DNA of 64,000 bases from assembly GCA_036785705.1 (NCBI GenBank), contig JAWUZG010000016.1, forward strand, positions 2,418,001-2,482,000, given 5' to 3'. Source of the stretch: Acanthornis magna (lineage: Eukaryota; Chordata; Aves; Passeriformes; Acanthizidae). This document shows positions 14,720 through 27,353 of this stretch, in pieces. The notes beneath the pieces are model-generated. The model worked only from the letters and a program-made list of their open reading frames with translations. It was not told where the DNA came from and ran no database searches. Within the stretch, counting starts at the first letter, position 1. Each line of letters begins with the position of its first letter. A program made the position numbers and the translations under genes.

Positions 14720-14930
14720 TGGTGCTTTTTCTGTCTTTGTGTTTTCCTTTCTTTTCTTTTTTCTTTCATATTTTTCTTTTTCCCCTTTCTCTTGTTTCCT
14801 CCCCCTACCTTGTTTTAATTGTCTTTTTTTTCCCCCTCCTTTTTTCCCCCCTTGTTTTTATTTTTTGGGGTTTGTTTGGTTCGGTTCATATTTTTATTCT
14901 CTTTTCTCCCTCCCGTTCCAAGTGTCCGTC
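14720..14930 (+). repeat. Long polypyrimidine tract
   Basis: About 200 bp of nearly uninterrupted C/T on the plus strand (T-rich with C blocks), directly abutting the GC-rich array to its right. Such a strand-asymmetric tract could adopt triplex (H-DNA) structure and would strongly disfavour or position nucleosomes. It explains the Phe/Leu/Ser-rich open frames that start here (for example 14248-14967 and 14739-15881), which I do not regard as genes. Confidence 0.85.
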
Positions 14931-14956
14931 CGCGCCTCGGGGCCGCCAGCGCGCGG

Positions 14957-14970
14957 GCGCCCCCTAGCGG
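14957..14970 (-). promoter_or_regulatory. Strong CTCF-like motif
   Basis: The minus strand reads CCGCTAGGGGGCGC, which fits the CTCF core (CCGC, two free bases, GG, one free base, GGC) closely. On the plus strand it is GCGCCCCCTAGCGG. It lies at the junction between the polypyrimidine tract and the 15-bp GC-rich array, about 7.6 kb beyond the EIF5 poly(A) site. I infer a possible insulator or chromatin-loop anchor between EIF5 and its downstream neighbour. Occupancy cannot be judged from sequence. Confidence 0.55.
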
Positions 14971-15009
14971 CCACTTCCCTTCGGGCGGCGCCGGGCCGGG
15001 GCCGCGGGG

Positions 15010-15540
15010 TGTCCCCCGCGCCGGGACCCCCATTCCCGGCACCCCGCACTCCCGGCACCCTGCATTTCCGGGACCCCCATTCCCGGCACCCCGCGCTCCC
15101 GGCATCCCGCATTCCCGGGACCCCGCATTCCCGGCACCCTGCATTCCCGGGACCCCGCATTCCCGGAACCCAAATTCCCGGGACCCCGCACTGCGGGACC
15201 CTGCATTCCCAGGATCCCGCACTCCCGGCACCCCGCACTCCCGGGACCCCGCATTCCCAGCACTCCGCACTCCCGGGACCCTGCATTCCCGGGACCCCGC
15301 ATTCCCGGAACCCCAGTTCCCGGGACCCTGCACTCCCGGCACGCTGCATTCCCGGAACCCTGCACTCCGGGACCCTGCATTCCCAGGACCCCACACTCCT
15401 GGCACCCCGCACTCCCGGGACCCTGCACTCCCGGCACCCCTTATTCCCGGCACCCTGCACTCCCGGGGCCCTGCACTCGCGGGAGCCCCCATTCTCGGCA
15501 CGCCCCATTACCGGCACCCCCGGGACCCCGCACTCCCAGC
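15010..15540. repeat. GC-rich minisatellite, about 15-bp period
   Basis: Roughly 500 bp built from degenerate 15-16-bp units of the type CATTCCCGGGACCCCG and CACTCCCGGCACCCTG. The two alternating half-types (GGGACCC and GGCACCC) are shuffled along the array. The minus strand shows runs of three to four Gs every four to six bases throughout, which matches the G3+N1-7 quadruplex pattern many times over. Because the period is a multiple of three and lacks stops, several frames on both strands stay open (426 codons at 14819-16099 on the plus strand, 302 codons at 14894-15802 on the minus strand). The simultaneous openness of opposing frames argues that none is coding. Confidence 0.9.
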
Positions 15541-18500
15541 CCCCCGCGTTCCCACACCACTCCCCGAGGGGCGCGCCCGTGCCCAGCCCCAGCTCCCCCA
15601 GCCTGATCCCGCAGTGCCCGCCACGATCCCGACCACGATCCCCGATCCCGACAACGATCCGCGATCCCTGCGCCCCACGCAGCCCTGCCCCGGCGGGCTG
15701 CTCGGGGTCACAGGTGGCACCCGGGCCTTGTGGCGGGTCAAAATCTGCCCCTGTGCCCTCCCCATCCTGCCTGCCCTCCTGGGCTGTGTCCCAGAACAGC
15801 ACAGCGGGGCCGTGCTCTTGTTACGGTGGTGGCAGGGGCAGGGTCAGTCCCGGCTGGGATCCCGCCCGCAGCCTGGGGTAGTTCCTGGGAAATGGGTCTT
15901 TGCCACTGTCAAGAAACAGAATTTCGCGGGGAAAAGTGGGTCACGGAAAATTCCCAGCACTGGTGGCTTCTCTGACACCCAGGTGCCTCCGCAAGGCACG
16001 GCCCACGATGTCAGCCCTCTGACAGCCACAGGCATCTCTTTTACAGACTCCAAATGCACCGCTGCTGATCAGCCCTGGACCGAGGCACAGGCTGCTTGAC
16101 ACCAAAGCAGAGCAAGTCCCACAGAGCAGGAAAGGCAGGAGGAAACCTTCTCTCCAGTAGCTCCTTGAAGGTTATCAAGTCAGGCCCTGAGCAGCACCTA
16201 GTCTCTGACCAGGGCTGAGAATGGGTTCATGGGAAAAGGGAAGGACAGAGGAAGGTGCCTGTCACCTTCCATCACCCTCTGGCCTTCTGCATGCAGGGCA
16301 GGCTGGGTCATGAGTGCAGCCGCTCCTTCCCCATCCTGCACACATCTGCAGGTTTTCCTGCAGAACAGGTTTTCTGGAATTAGTGATACCACTACTTCTT
16401 TCTGTCTCCCAGTCCCACCCCACAATGCTGAGGTAAAAAAAAAAAAAAAAAGGAACAAAGGCAGAGGCAATATAATAAAAGACTAAAAAAGAAAAAAACT
16501 GAACTGGAGCACTTAGTGCCTTGCGTTAGTGAAGCTCCGCAGCTCCTTAGTGCACATCCCTGAACGCCCCCAGAAAGGCTCTCACAACAGACAGGTACCT
16601 GCTCTCCCACTTTTCCTCCCACCAGGAACACTCAGTTCCCCTTCGGTGATTCAGATTAAACCACCCCCTTCCCCAGGACAAGCCTGTTGGTGTTACTAAA
16701 CAGGAAGGCCTCACTGATCACCTCTCAATCCTCTCCACCCACACACCATAGCCACCTTCACTTCCTGGCTTCCCTCTCACTGACCCAGACCAGGATGCAG
16801 CCAGCCGTGCCTGGGGTGCTGAGCCTTGCTTCCCTGTGTCTCTCAGCCCACATGCTCCTGTCCTCTCCAAGGGATGGGTCTGGAGCAGATGTTTCACCCA
16901 GGCGCACAAACCTGGCCATGCAAAACTGAGAGCACCTCCAGGTCCATGCAAGTGAAGGGGTTCACTGAGGCTGGTGACCCATCTGCACAGCTCTGGGGGC
17001 TTCAGGAGCACCTCTTGCTTCCTCTGGCATTTTTTTGGCCAAAGTCAAATGCATTTTGACGAAGTCAAATGCACTGGTCCCATCTGGCATCAGGATTGAC
17101 CAGGAGCTGGTTGGGAGGACTCATCACCCCTCCATCTCCTTGATTTTTAGTCAGCATTTGCAGTGCACAGTTGATTAGTTCTTCCTATATGTTACTGCTT
17201 TTCATGGTGGGTTTTTTTAACCCTCAGCATGTTGTGCTATTTGCTAAAACTTTGTCTCCTCCATTTGGCTGCAAGGTGAAGGTGTCGTTCTTCAGATACC
17301 TCCATTGGGTAGGATCCAGCTTGTTTTCCTCACAGAGAGGTATTCCCTTCCCTGTTTCTGTACTGCTCCACCTAAGCAGAGGTTTTGCTCTTTGGAGGTG
17401 GTGTGTTCCTGACAGCAGCCTGAGTGGATGCAGCTACCACGTCGTTCATCTTATCTAAACTGTTTCTTGGGGTTTTGATGAAGGCCACCAATAGTCAAGG
17501 GCTTTTTTTTTTTGTATTTTCCTTAAAATTACCCCTTCTGCGTTCTGAATCTTTTATAGGCATCTTTCAGCAGAATAAATCAAAACTAAAATCTAGCCAA
17601 TCCTGTTCATGGAGAAGGCATGGAGAATGCAAACTCCTATATAAAATGTCAGCTGATAAATAAGAATCTGAAAGAAATTGTTTAAAATGCCATTACTTCC
17701 CCCACACAGAGCAGAATTTTTCTGTCATCGGAGCTGTGCTCCTGTTTCCCATTTTGCCTGAGTGTGCTTGCCCACCATCCACAACCACCCCAAGTTCCAC
17801 AGCACATCCAGCTGGGACTACCAGCTCCTCTGGCTTGTGATATAGAATATGAGCACAGGCTGAAGGAACAAAGGAGGCAGGAGACGGAAGCCTTTAAATC
17901 CAGGTTTCCCAACCCCAGAGACCACGCTTAGTCTTTTCCTTCAGTATTTTACTTCTGAATTTAGTCTTTTCCTATGTGAACTACTCTGTTCATAATTTGT
18001 ATACCTGTGACTTTGTCCATAAGAGTGATTATTAATTAATAAATAATATATTAACAACTCCCTGACAACAGAGATGGGATTCTCCTGGGGAAGTATACTT
18101 TGCTCATGTTTCTTTTAAAGATGTCAGATGTCTACCTTAATTGCACAGAATCAAAGCCAAACTCCATTGACGTCAGTGCAGTTATCTGGGTTTTATTAAT
18201 ATCAGATAAATATAAAAAACAGTATCAAGCAAAAATTCACAGAGAATAATAAAACACCCACACAAACCTCCCGTTGAGTTGTTCCTGGTGCTGATACTTC
18301 CCTTATTTGGAATATGGGGCTGTAGTGCCTACGACTCTATGCTCAGACCAGAGCTCGCCTTTGAATGATCTCTTTCCCCCTGGGGAAAAAACAGTGTAGA
18401 AAATACCTTTAACACCACAGTAACAGGGTGAGATTAGCACCAGAAAAAAACAGCTCCAGCCTCAGAAAATGTCAAGGACCTGGGAGAAGGAACAGGCTCT

Positions 18501-21500
18501 GCAACCCCTTTCCCCTCCTTTCAGATGCAGGAGTGCTGTGTTCAAGCTCCAGTGTGGTGCAGCCGAGTAACCTTGGAGCTGAGTGACGTGGAAAGAGCAG
18601 TGTGAGGAATCCCTGGGAGAAGACATCTGGGGACAAGACACTTTGGCACTTGGGCAAAGACCCTTGTAAAGCTTGTGCACCCTCAGGGGCCCTTGTAAAG
18701 CTTGCACACCCAGCCCTGGGCCTTGCTGGTCCCAGCCTTGCCTTACTGACCCAGCTGCGTGCTTCACTCCAAGCCTGTCCTGTCACAGCTGATCTGCATG
18801 GCCAGCACTCGGAGCTAACAGCATCCCATCCCCACAGGACACCCAGGACTGGTAATTTAGCCACAACAAAAAGTTTAAACAGCCCTAACTATTGAGTAAG
18901 CAATGACTTTGAAGCATGAAGCACATGCAAGTAAGAAAAACTGATGTGCAGAAAAGATGGTTTAGCATTTATTTGGTTTCCCTGACACTAATTACAACAG
19001 GAAGTAAAGTTCCCTCTGTTTTACTGACAGGGATTGGGTGAATCCATTTCTTAGGTTCCTAACACAAAACATCAAAGATGTTTTTTATTTTCCTCTGAAA
19101 AAAAAAAAATAAGGACTTTTAGAATTTTACTGAATTAAAAGCAGCATCACCTGGGCACTGGGGCCATGCCCTTGATGGATGTCAGCAGCAACAGCTCTAA
19201 GGAAGCTGTGGAGATACCCCGGTGCTGGTCTGCACTGGGGATGGAAGTGACACCCTGGGAGAGCTGGTCACTGACCCCGGAGCAGCTCCTCAACAATCCC
19301 AGGTCAAGAGACAGACTCTGACACCTCTGTGGCAGAAAGATGATCATCTCCACAATGAACAACATAGACGATGCCAGCAGCCTGTCAAGCACGTAAGTAA
19401 TCCCAACAGCACCAACAACTTCATAAACCTTAAGCAGAAATTTAGCCATGCAAACAGTGTTTCACAGATAAGGCTTAAAAGAGCATTGTTTTCAAGCTGC
19501 TTTTTGCTGTCTTTACTCCTGGGTTTTCTGTTCCAGAACTTCACGGTCCAGTGGTGTTACTGAATGCCAAGGAGTCAAGCCCCAGCAACAGGCCTCTGAA
19601 GCTCTTTGGGAGTAATTAGTTTGATAAGAAAATAGCTGCCACAGTTTGGAAAGACTAATTGGTGGGTCAGCTACTTTTGTTCCATCATTCCTTGCCATTT
19701 CCATTTGCTGCTTTCACTAGGAGCCCAGAGGTCCTGTGATCTTTATTACTGTTTTGTAGCAGACCTTAAATGAAGGCCATTTCATTACAGATTGCTATAT
19801 TAACTACTTTCCAGAGGTACCTCTCCTTTTCAAACAGCAAGGTTCAGAATTTGCACAACTGGAATACACCCATGTGCTAAGCACTATTTATTAGGTATAA
19901 ATCAACTTTTTTAACTCTGTGGTACATCTGGACAGCAACAAATTAACAGAGCTATTTGACTTGGGTGGAGATTGGGATCTTTTGGCAAGCCTCTTACCCC
20001 AAGGAACAGCGCAGATCTTAGCGGGAAGGAATGACAGCCTCGTGGCAATGCCCCATGCAAGTGGCCTGGCACAGGTGACTTCTGTGGGAGCTCCACATCA
20101 CAGTAACACTGGCAAGGGAAGCCACTGCCACAGCAAGGGGAAAGAAGAGCATTCAGCACATTTCTGTGCCTACTGCAATCCCTTTTCCTGTCTTTAGTCC
20201 TTGCCTCACTACAAGCCCGAGCTGTGTGTACTCCAGAGCAAAGAGCACACTTTTAATCTAATAAATGTCCTACCAGCTCCAGCTGAGGAGGCACTGGCCT
20301 CTAATGACAACTTGTAGGCTCTAACTGCAAGAAGTTAAAACCAGGCAATTTTACTTATGTGTACAACAGTTGGGGTTTCAAACCCTGGTTGATGCTGCTG
20401 AGCTCCAAGCAAATCTGGCAGCTGAGATGCTCCTTGTCACGCTGGATGAAGAGAAGCTGCTGCCGGAGGCTGCCAAACTGCAGCAAAGCTCTCAATCTTA
20501 GGCTCCTGCAGGGAGAGGAGGGTTTGTGAAGCTGAGGCTGACGGACCTGCCACGAGACCCTGCACCTGCCCAATGGCACTGTTCACACTGAGGTTTTCTA
20601 GCAGAGAGATGATACAGCACCAAGTGACGGAAATCACCCAACACTGTTTCCTTCCCGGGTGCCAGGAGTCTACCTTTGAAGCTTGGAGCAGATTTTATCT
20701 GAACTCCAAGTTCCCTTTTGAAGATGTACTTGTTATTTTTAATCAGATAGCAGAGGCACTACATTCAAAGACTCATGAAACTTTTAAGTCAGACTTGTTC
20801 CCTGAAGAAAAAATCGCACAACAAACAATTTTTATGAGCTGGTGGAATCATCTGTTAATGATCTGAGACATGCATGTGAAAATAGGGTCAGAAGTGTAAC
20901 TCAGCAGTAGGAATTTCACAGCGGCAGCCTCAGCACTTCTAAAACCTCCACCATGACTGAAATAAGGGTACCACTGTGATACACTCACTGGTCCACCTGT
21001 AGGCGACTACACACAAGAACACTTTCATTCCCTGCATGCTCCCACCACATTTACAGCAAATCTACCATCCTCTAACTTTGGCATGCTATCATCAGGTCAC
21101 TGACCCTATCAAAAACTTTTTGGGGTGGATTTATTTCCTAGTTTCCTTACTGGAAGGAACAGGTGTGTCTTGCTAGTCTCTGCATCCTGAGGGAAAAACC
21201 AAAACCCCAAAGACTATCCCCAGTGGTGGCAGCCTGCAATTGCCATCAAGTCTGCCCTGAAAGGGGACTGGCGACCCCTGAATGGTACTTCACTGTGACA
21301 CAATTGGGAGCAGCCACCACCACGAAAAATACTTCAGACAGAAACCTTCTGGTCACGAGATAAACACCAGGGTGTGCTCACAACAGCTACACAAGGGAGG
21401 CATGTGCCTGCACCAGGAGGGAGAGAGGGCTTCCTGAGAGGGCACACAGGGATTTTAGTAATCCATCTTCCAGGTCCTCAAACATGCATGAAAATGGACA

Positions 21501-22604
21501 CTTTGGAAATACAAATCTGGTTAAACCCAATGGAGACCAGATTTTCTTTCAGACAAAAAATGCCAGAATAAACCCGTCTCTAAATGAAAAGTTATGGTTT
21601 TGTATTACTGCAATCAAAATCCACCTAAGATAAAAGGGCACTTTCAAATGCTTCACAGCTTGACTCCATTTTTCAAGTGCTGTTAGCCACACCTGCTGGA
21701 GCCAAGTGATGACTCACTACCACAGCCACATGCAACACAAGAGACACTGCAGAACAGGAGAAGCTGCAGCTCGAGTCACCCCTGCTCTAACTATCCAAAC
21801 ACAATCTTTGCCTTTGTCCAATTCCAAGTTCTGCCAGAACAAGCTGACTAGAAAAGGCAGCTCACCCTGCACACTGCAGCCTTGATCTCTCAAAACTTCT
21901 CATATTGCATCTAACAAACCCCAAAGCCACACTCCTGCCACTCTCGATTTACCTGGCAGGCAGCCAGAACAAAACCCCCACCCTTAACTCATCCCTGGCC
22001 AAAACCTGTCACACACCATGTCATACCAGTTTCTTGATTTTGATGGACCAGGTTTTTCTTTATCCTGTTTCTAAAGGGATCTGATTCCTCAATACTTGCA
22101 GTTGGAAGTTAGCATCCTAGAGATAAGCAGGTGAACTTTGGGGACTTCTGCACTCAAGGTGCCAGATCTCCTCCTCTGCCCCTCCCTCCCCAAATGAGGA
22201 TGGACATTTGGCCTGTGCCATGGTGACACTGCACAGCTGGACACATGGCAACAGCTGTCTCCTCAGCAGCAGCACACACCAACTGCAGCAGTACTAGCCC
22301 CTGCAGCTATAATCCTGGATTTGGAGCTGTTGAAACCACAGGAAAGGAAACAAAACCCAAACCTGCAAAGACCAGGATACAGACAGCTGTCCTGTTTTAA
22401 GAAGCTGGCAGCTGTGCACTGTTGATTACCCAACACCTGCTTCGTGCCCAGGTTTCAAGTCTCTGCTGTTGCAACAGCCTCTAGGGTTAAGGTGGATTTT
22501 TTTGGTCTCATTCAAGAGATTGTCACTGTGTGATCAGCTTCGCAGACATCACCGAGCTGTGTAAATACTTACTTGGAAAAGCAATAAGGGGGTTGAGTCA
22601 CAAA
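15541..22604. other. Intergenic stretch 3' of EIF5
   Basis: GC content falls off to the right of the minisatellite. CpG-bearing sequence continues to about 15700 and includes imperfect repeats of CCACGATCCC. An A run is present near 16436-16451. A 15-bp segment (CCCTTGTAAAGCTTG) occurs twice 29 bp apart at 18661 and 18690. No exons, structured RNAs or transposons are recognised. Confidence 0.55.
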
Positions 22605-22909
22605 TGAAGATTGACCAAAACCAAATCCTTTATTTCCACAACTGTATAAATGTGCTCCAAGTATGTGTCCAACACAAGTTAGAAAAACAAAATAGAACAT
22701 GCCAGTTGCAAACTAGATCAGTTCACCGACGTGCTGACTCCTTGGTATTAGGCTTAGTTACACAAGACCAGTCACAGTAAAAAGATACATTTTAGAGTAC
22801 AAAGTAGCAGGATGTTAAGCCATTTCAGCTTGTGCACATACAAGTCACACTTCTGGCAGAAAATGCAGAGAAGTTTGCATTACTATGCTGGAAGCTATGT
22901 TGCATCACT
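22605..22909 (-). other. EIF5: EIF5 3' untranslated region (short form)
   Basis: Minus-strand sequence between the EIF5 stop codon and the first canonical poly(A) signal. About 300 nt would be transcribed if cleavage occurs some 20 nt beyond the signal. The left boundary is an estimate. Longer forms using more distal sites, as in mammals, cannot be excluded. Confidence 0.6.
22629..22634 (-). terminator. EIF5: EIF5 poly(A) signal AATAAA
   Basis: TTTATT on the plus strand reads AATAAA on the minus strand, about 280 nt downstream of the EIF5 stop codon. It is the first canonical hexamer I see after the stop. Cleavage is expected around 22605-22615. Confidence 0.7.
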
Positions 22910-25900
22910 TTAAATGGCATCAATATCGATATCATCATCTTTATTGTTTGCAGGCTTCACAGTTTCAACTTTAGGTACACTGGCAGTTGTGGAGTACACC
23001 ACCTGTGGAGACAAGACACTTCCTGTTACTACACTAAGCAGTGGAGTCATTGCAACACCCAACCACCCTCCTGACCCTAGCCATGAACCCCTAATCATGC
23101 TGCTTTATAAGGCAGAACTGTGCATGTGCATCTGGAGAAAGCAGCATCCCATACCCAGGAGTAGAAGAACACAATACTGGGAGAACAACCAACCAACCCC
23201 TGCGTAAAAACACTCCCAGCCACAGCTGGAGTGTAACCAACAGATGTTACCTAGGCCTAAACTGTGAGGGAAATGGTCAGTTATTTTTCCATCAGCTTAT
23301 CTAACAAACACACCCCCACTAACTCATTTAGAGCATGAGACACAATGGTCATCAATACCTTATGTCAACCTTGCACTACATGAGCTGCTACTGGTGCAAG
23401 ACACTGTCACTGTGGAATAGCACAGTCTTGGGCTGTCCAGGTGCAACTGCAGTCATTATAGTGATCAGACAACTGATGGCAATTAGCAACAACACTGATA
23501 GAGCATTGTAAATGGAGCATTTCTCCTGTTCCCAACGTGCACAGTAATACCCCAAGTAATCAACTTCAGAGTGCATCTGGACAAGGTTACAAGACTTAAG
23601 CATGCAGAACAGTGCAACTGTGGAACTGCTGACAGAAAACAAGCCTTTCCTACCTCTATGTTTTCATCTTCATCCTCTTCTTCATTACCGGAAGATTCTT
23701 CTTCAGCTTCTTTTAGCCATTTAATAAATGGTTCTGCTTTGACACGGATTTCTTTGGCAAGCTCCTTTGAAACATATTTCTTTGAGGCCTGAAAGACAAA
23801 GACTTTATGTGAACACTGAAGGGATTTATACCAGACTGTAACGCTACCTAAATTGGAACGCTAACCTCAGCCACTGCCTTCCACAGCCTGTTTTTGGGAA
23901 GGAGGCTTCTCACTGCACAAGCTACACCAGAATGGAGAAGGCAGATGCAATAGGTTACTTTGAGGTATTTAATTGCTACAGTACATTATGTACTGCCCCT
24001 TACCTTTTCTGCCCAGCCAAGGATGACTTCTTCTTCCAGAAGATCTGCATCATACATTTCCTTCAAAATATGTGGTATTTTCGAAATAAGCTGAGACTGA
24101 TGCATGGCTACCACACACTCAAAGCCATGGAGAAGGTACCTCTGAGCTTTCTTGTTGTTGTGGCAGAACTGGAATTGTGATAAAAGCAAAAGTCAGTTCC
24201 CCCTAGCTCAGGAGAAGATTAAAACACTACAAAAAGTCTTCTTCCCCATAGTACCAAGCAACTGCAAAAAAACCCCTCCAAACAGTTATCACAATGAATG
24301 GAGAAGAGATGGCTTACACGAAGGAAGTGACGTCTGTATTTTCTTATTTGTTCACGAATCTTTTCATCAAAAAGGACTTCAGTGAGAACAAGTGGGCCCA
24401 TAGCCTTTACATCCAGTCTCTCTGCTTCTGCTACAATGTCTTTGTCAGAAGTATCAATAACACCTTCTTCCTTCTTTTTCTAGAGGGAAACAAGAACAGA
24501 GAGAAACACTTTAATGCCATTTGAGGTCTGCATTAACACTCTTCACACTCTTTCCTTCCCACTGCTGGTATAATCAGCACTTTACAGAAACTTGAGCAGG
24601 CTGCTTTTAGTTTCCTTACAAACATTTTGTACCACTGCAGCTGAATGGTTGCATCAAGCAAACAAGCAGAGAATAGTTACCTTTACAAAATCAAATAGTA
24701 AGTTGACCCTCTCCTCAATAGTTCTTTCCAGGTCTTCACTAAGTGTGAGGTTCTTTGCATGGTCACTGATTTCATCCATTCTACGCCTCTGGGCTTCTTC
24801 TGTTGTGTCCTCACCCCAGTCATCATCATCCTCCTCCTCCTAAAATACAAAAGCAAAACAAGAGATTCACAATATTACTGCAAGCTTATTTTTAGGTGAG
24901 GATAGAAATGATACAGACTTGACAGCATTTTTATAAAACTAAAGAAATGTTTATAGTGCAATTCACAAGATCATGGAGAAAGTGCAAACATAGGAAAGAA
25001 GTAATAGAAGCTAGACCTGAATCTATAGCCATCTGCAGGGCTACTTGAACTGCAGTTTTACCGTTCTACCTAGTACACAGGAGACAATCCTGGTGCCTGA
25101 AAAGGAGGGGTAAAGGATATGCAGCTCTCACTTAGCAAGAAGCTCATATGCTGGTACTAATGAGCTGATAAATCTGCTATAGAGGAGAACCAGGGACCCT
25201 TCTATTCCAGCACTAAATTCTGGATACAGGAAGACCTTTAGATGCAATGTTGACCAGCAAGGAATGCCAGTGATTTCAAAAGTTTAAATCTGAGCAAGAC
25301 ACCACACACCCTTATGTCCCCACTTTCCCTTCTACTTACCACAACCTGTGGAGGAGTAATCTCCTCTGGTGGTGGGGGTGGAAGTGTCTCATTGCTGGAC
25401 ACAGAACCATTCTCTTTGTCCTTGCCTTTTCTGTTCTTCTTCTCCTTTTCTTTCTTTCCTGTACCAGTGTCACCACTTTCTGCAAGTGAATGTTAATGTT
25501 TTGTTCTATGAACTAGAGCAAACTAGAAAGTCCCTGCACCTCTGCCAAATCCCCAAGTGGCTCTGGATGCTTTCATTATCTGCAAGTTATGGGTACTACC
25601 CATCCCCAAACGCACTCAGTGAAGATGTACATCTGGTGGGGAAACCTCCAGTTGCAGTCGAAGTCTTGTTTGTCACCAAGATTGTCCAAGTCTATATAAC
25701 AGGTGACCTCACAAAGCAGAGACCCCTGGAATAGGTTAGACTTTTCTATTCTAGCAAGCTTAAATTGCAGCAGGCAACTAGATGCTTACTACAGAGTGTT
25801 GCTTGCACAATTACAGTTCACATTTACTACAGTTTTTACTTCCTACTCTCACACTTCATGCTGACTTAAAGCAACAACTGCCATGAGCTACCTTCCTTCC

Positions 25901-27353
25901 TCCTAAGTTTTGTCCTGCACAGGCAAATCCAACTTTTAACAAACAGCTCTACTTGGAAAGGACACAGCAGAAGGAGGAAAGAGACTGCCAGCACAGCTAC
26001 TTCATCTTGGTCCCGAAACATACCCTAGGCGTATGCTGGAGCCTTTTTACATTTCAGTTAAATCCAAACTATTTATTTTTCTACTTCAACAACACCACTA
26101 ATACAGAAGTTCTCTTTATCCCCAGAAGTAAGGAAAGGCACTTACCAGGTGGGTTTTTGAGAATGAACGTGCAGAGTTTATGGTTTGTGTCAAGCATGCC
26201 TCGATAGCCACAGGCTTTGCAAGAGTTACCTATAGTTTGTTTCTTAGGATTGACATGCTGTAAAGAGAGAACAATCTCCAGTTAATTTACCACTTACAGA
26301 ACAATTATGCACTAAAGCATAAACTTGACGCCTACAGTATCATCTTCAAATTATTAACGCAGATATCACCCTCTAAAGAGAAAGTCTAGAAATAACAATT
26401 TATCTCAGAAGTTAGGAACTGTTAGAGATGTGTTAGAGATGTAAAACCTTCCCAAAGGGTGAAAGAACATGTACTTGATTTTCTGTTCATAGTTACTCAA
26501 CTCTTGCTTTTAACTTTGCACTGCTTCCACAAACATCTAATATAGTGTTTCCACACTGTCACTGTTAACACAGAGAGCACTCACCAGATCAGTTTCAGGA
26601 TTCTCACACTCAGGACAGAGAACAAATTTTTTAATGAATCCATCCAACATGTCTTGCAGCTTATTCGCCTCATGAGATCCATTGACAATGTAACGGTCAT
26701 TCTTAACATCAAACTGGGTCTGTGCTCCCAGCTCACAACCAAAAAATTTGGTAGGATCTGTAAAGAAAGCATTATAAGTGCTACCACACTCATCTTTGTT
26801 GTGATTCCTTAAAAGCAAGTAAATAAACTATTGCTTCTTTCTGTCCATTATTTCATTCTGAGATAATCACCTTTCTTTCTTACAAATCTTTAAGGAACAG
26901 TATTAACGCTTCATTAGCTGACTAACACCACCATTTCAAACACAAAAGCATTAAAAAACGTTGTGTCATTCCACACTACTACTTACACGTTGGAGGCCGA
27001 TTAAGCGCCTTTGCAACGTCAACCATGTTGACTATAACCGTCTTTATTCCATTTCCTTTGCCCTCCACCTAAAGAAAACAAATAATGTTTTAAGATTAAA
27101 TGCCTGCAACAGCCATACCTAGTGTATATTTCCCATTTAACTACACCAAAATTCTGCTTTGAAAAAGGAGCAGACACCCTCCCTGCCCAGAGTGGCAAAG
27201 CATTATCATCACCTCTCTTTCGCCCCTGGGAGAACCAGTGGGAGAACACTCCCTGCTTACAGCTGCTGCTTAGGAAGTTACCTTGGCAATCAGACGGGGC
27301 ATTTTGTAGCGATAGAACTGATCTGAAACACTGCGGTTGACGTTGACAGACAT
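22910..27353 (-). CDS. EIF5: Eukaryotic translation initiation factor 5 (eIF5), spliced
   Basis: eIF5 is the GTPase-activating protein for eIF2 in the 43S/48S pre-initiation complex and influences start-codon stringency. Coding exons in transcript order: 27353-27282, 27068-26987, 26757-26585, 26257-26146, 25479-25340, 24839-24681, 24479-24318, 24168-24004, 23788-23654, 23002-22910. All junctions are GT-AG and all phases agree. The sum is 1293 nt, giving 430 aa (mammalian form 431). Visible residues: Arg15, Lys33 and Lys55 of the GAP domain; the zinc ribbon CPEC ... CKAC around residues 99-124; a Lys/Glu-rich linker with a proline run; the acidic DDDDWGED motif; the C-terminal W2 HEAT domain with its acidic/aromatic tail; and the terminal DDDIDIDAI. 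The start is the MSVNVNRS methionine, with A at -3. Regulation by upstream ORFs is described separately. No truncation or frameshift is seen. Confidence 0.98.
25680..25804 (-). ncRNA. SNORA28: H/ACA box snoRNA, SNORA28 (ACA28) orthologue
   Basis: It lies in the EIF5 intron spanning 25480-26145 on the same strand as its host. The 125-nt length fits SNORA28, which is known to reside in an EIF5 intron in mammals. The start AAGCAACACTCTGT matches my memory of the human RNA. The structure is visible directly. The 5' hairpin has lower stem AGCAA/TTGCT (25803-25799 with 25757-25753) and upper stem GTAGTAAGCA/TGCCTGCTGC with one mismatch. H box AGAATA lies at 25752-25747. The 3' hairpin has lower stem AAGTCTA/TAGACTT (25743-25737 with 25694-25688). 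The ACA box is at 25685-25683, exactly three nucleotides before the 3' end. The mammalian RNA is reported to guide pseudouridylation of 18S rRNA. I did not verify the guide pockets here. Confidence 0.9.

Noticed and set aside
14819..16099. 426-codon plus-strand open frame of Pro-Gly-Thr-Pro-His-Ser repeats, with overlapping 380-codon (14739-15881) and minus-strand 302-codon (14894-15802) frames
   Set aside because: Product of the 15-bp minisatellite, whose period is divisible by three and lacks stops. Opposing and overlapping frames are open at once, and the frames begin in a pyrimidine tract.
23398..23540. Hairpin-rich segment in the last EIF5 intron first considered as the snoRNA
   Set aside because: It has a short perfect hairpin (ACTGTG/CACAGT) but no H box and no proper two-hairpin H/ACA layout. 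The real snoRNA is at 25680-25804.
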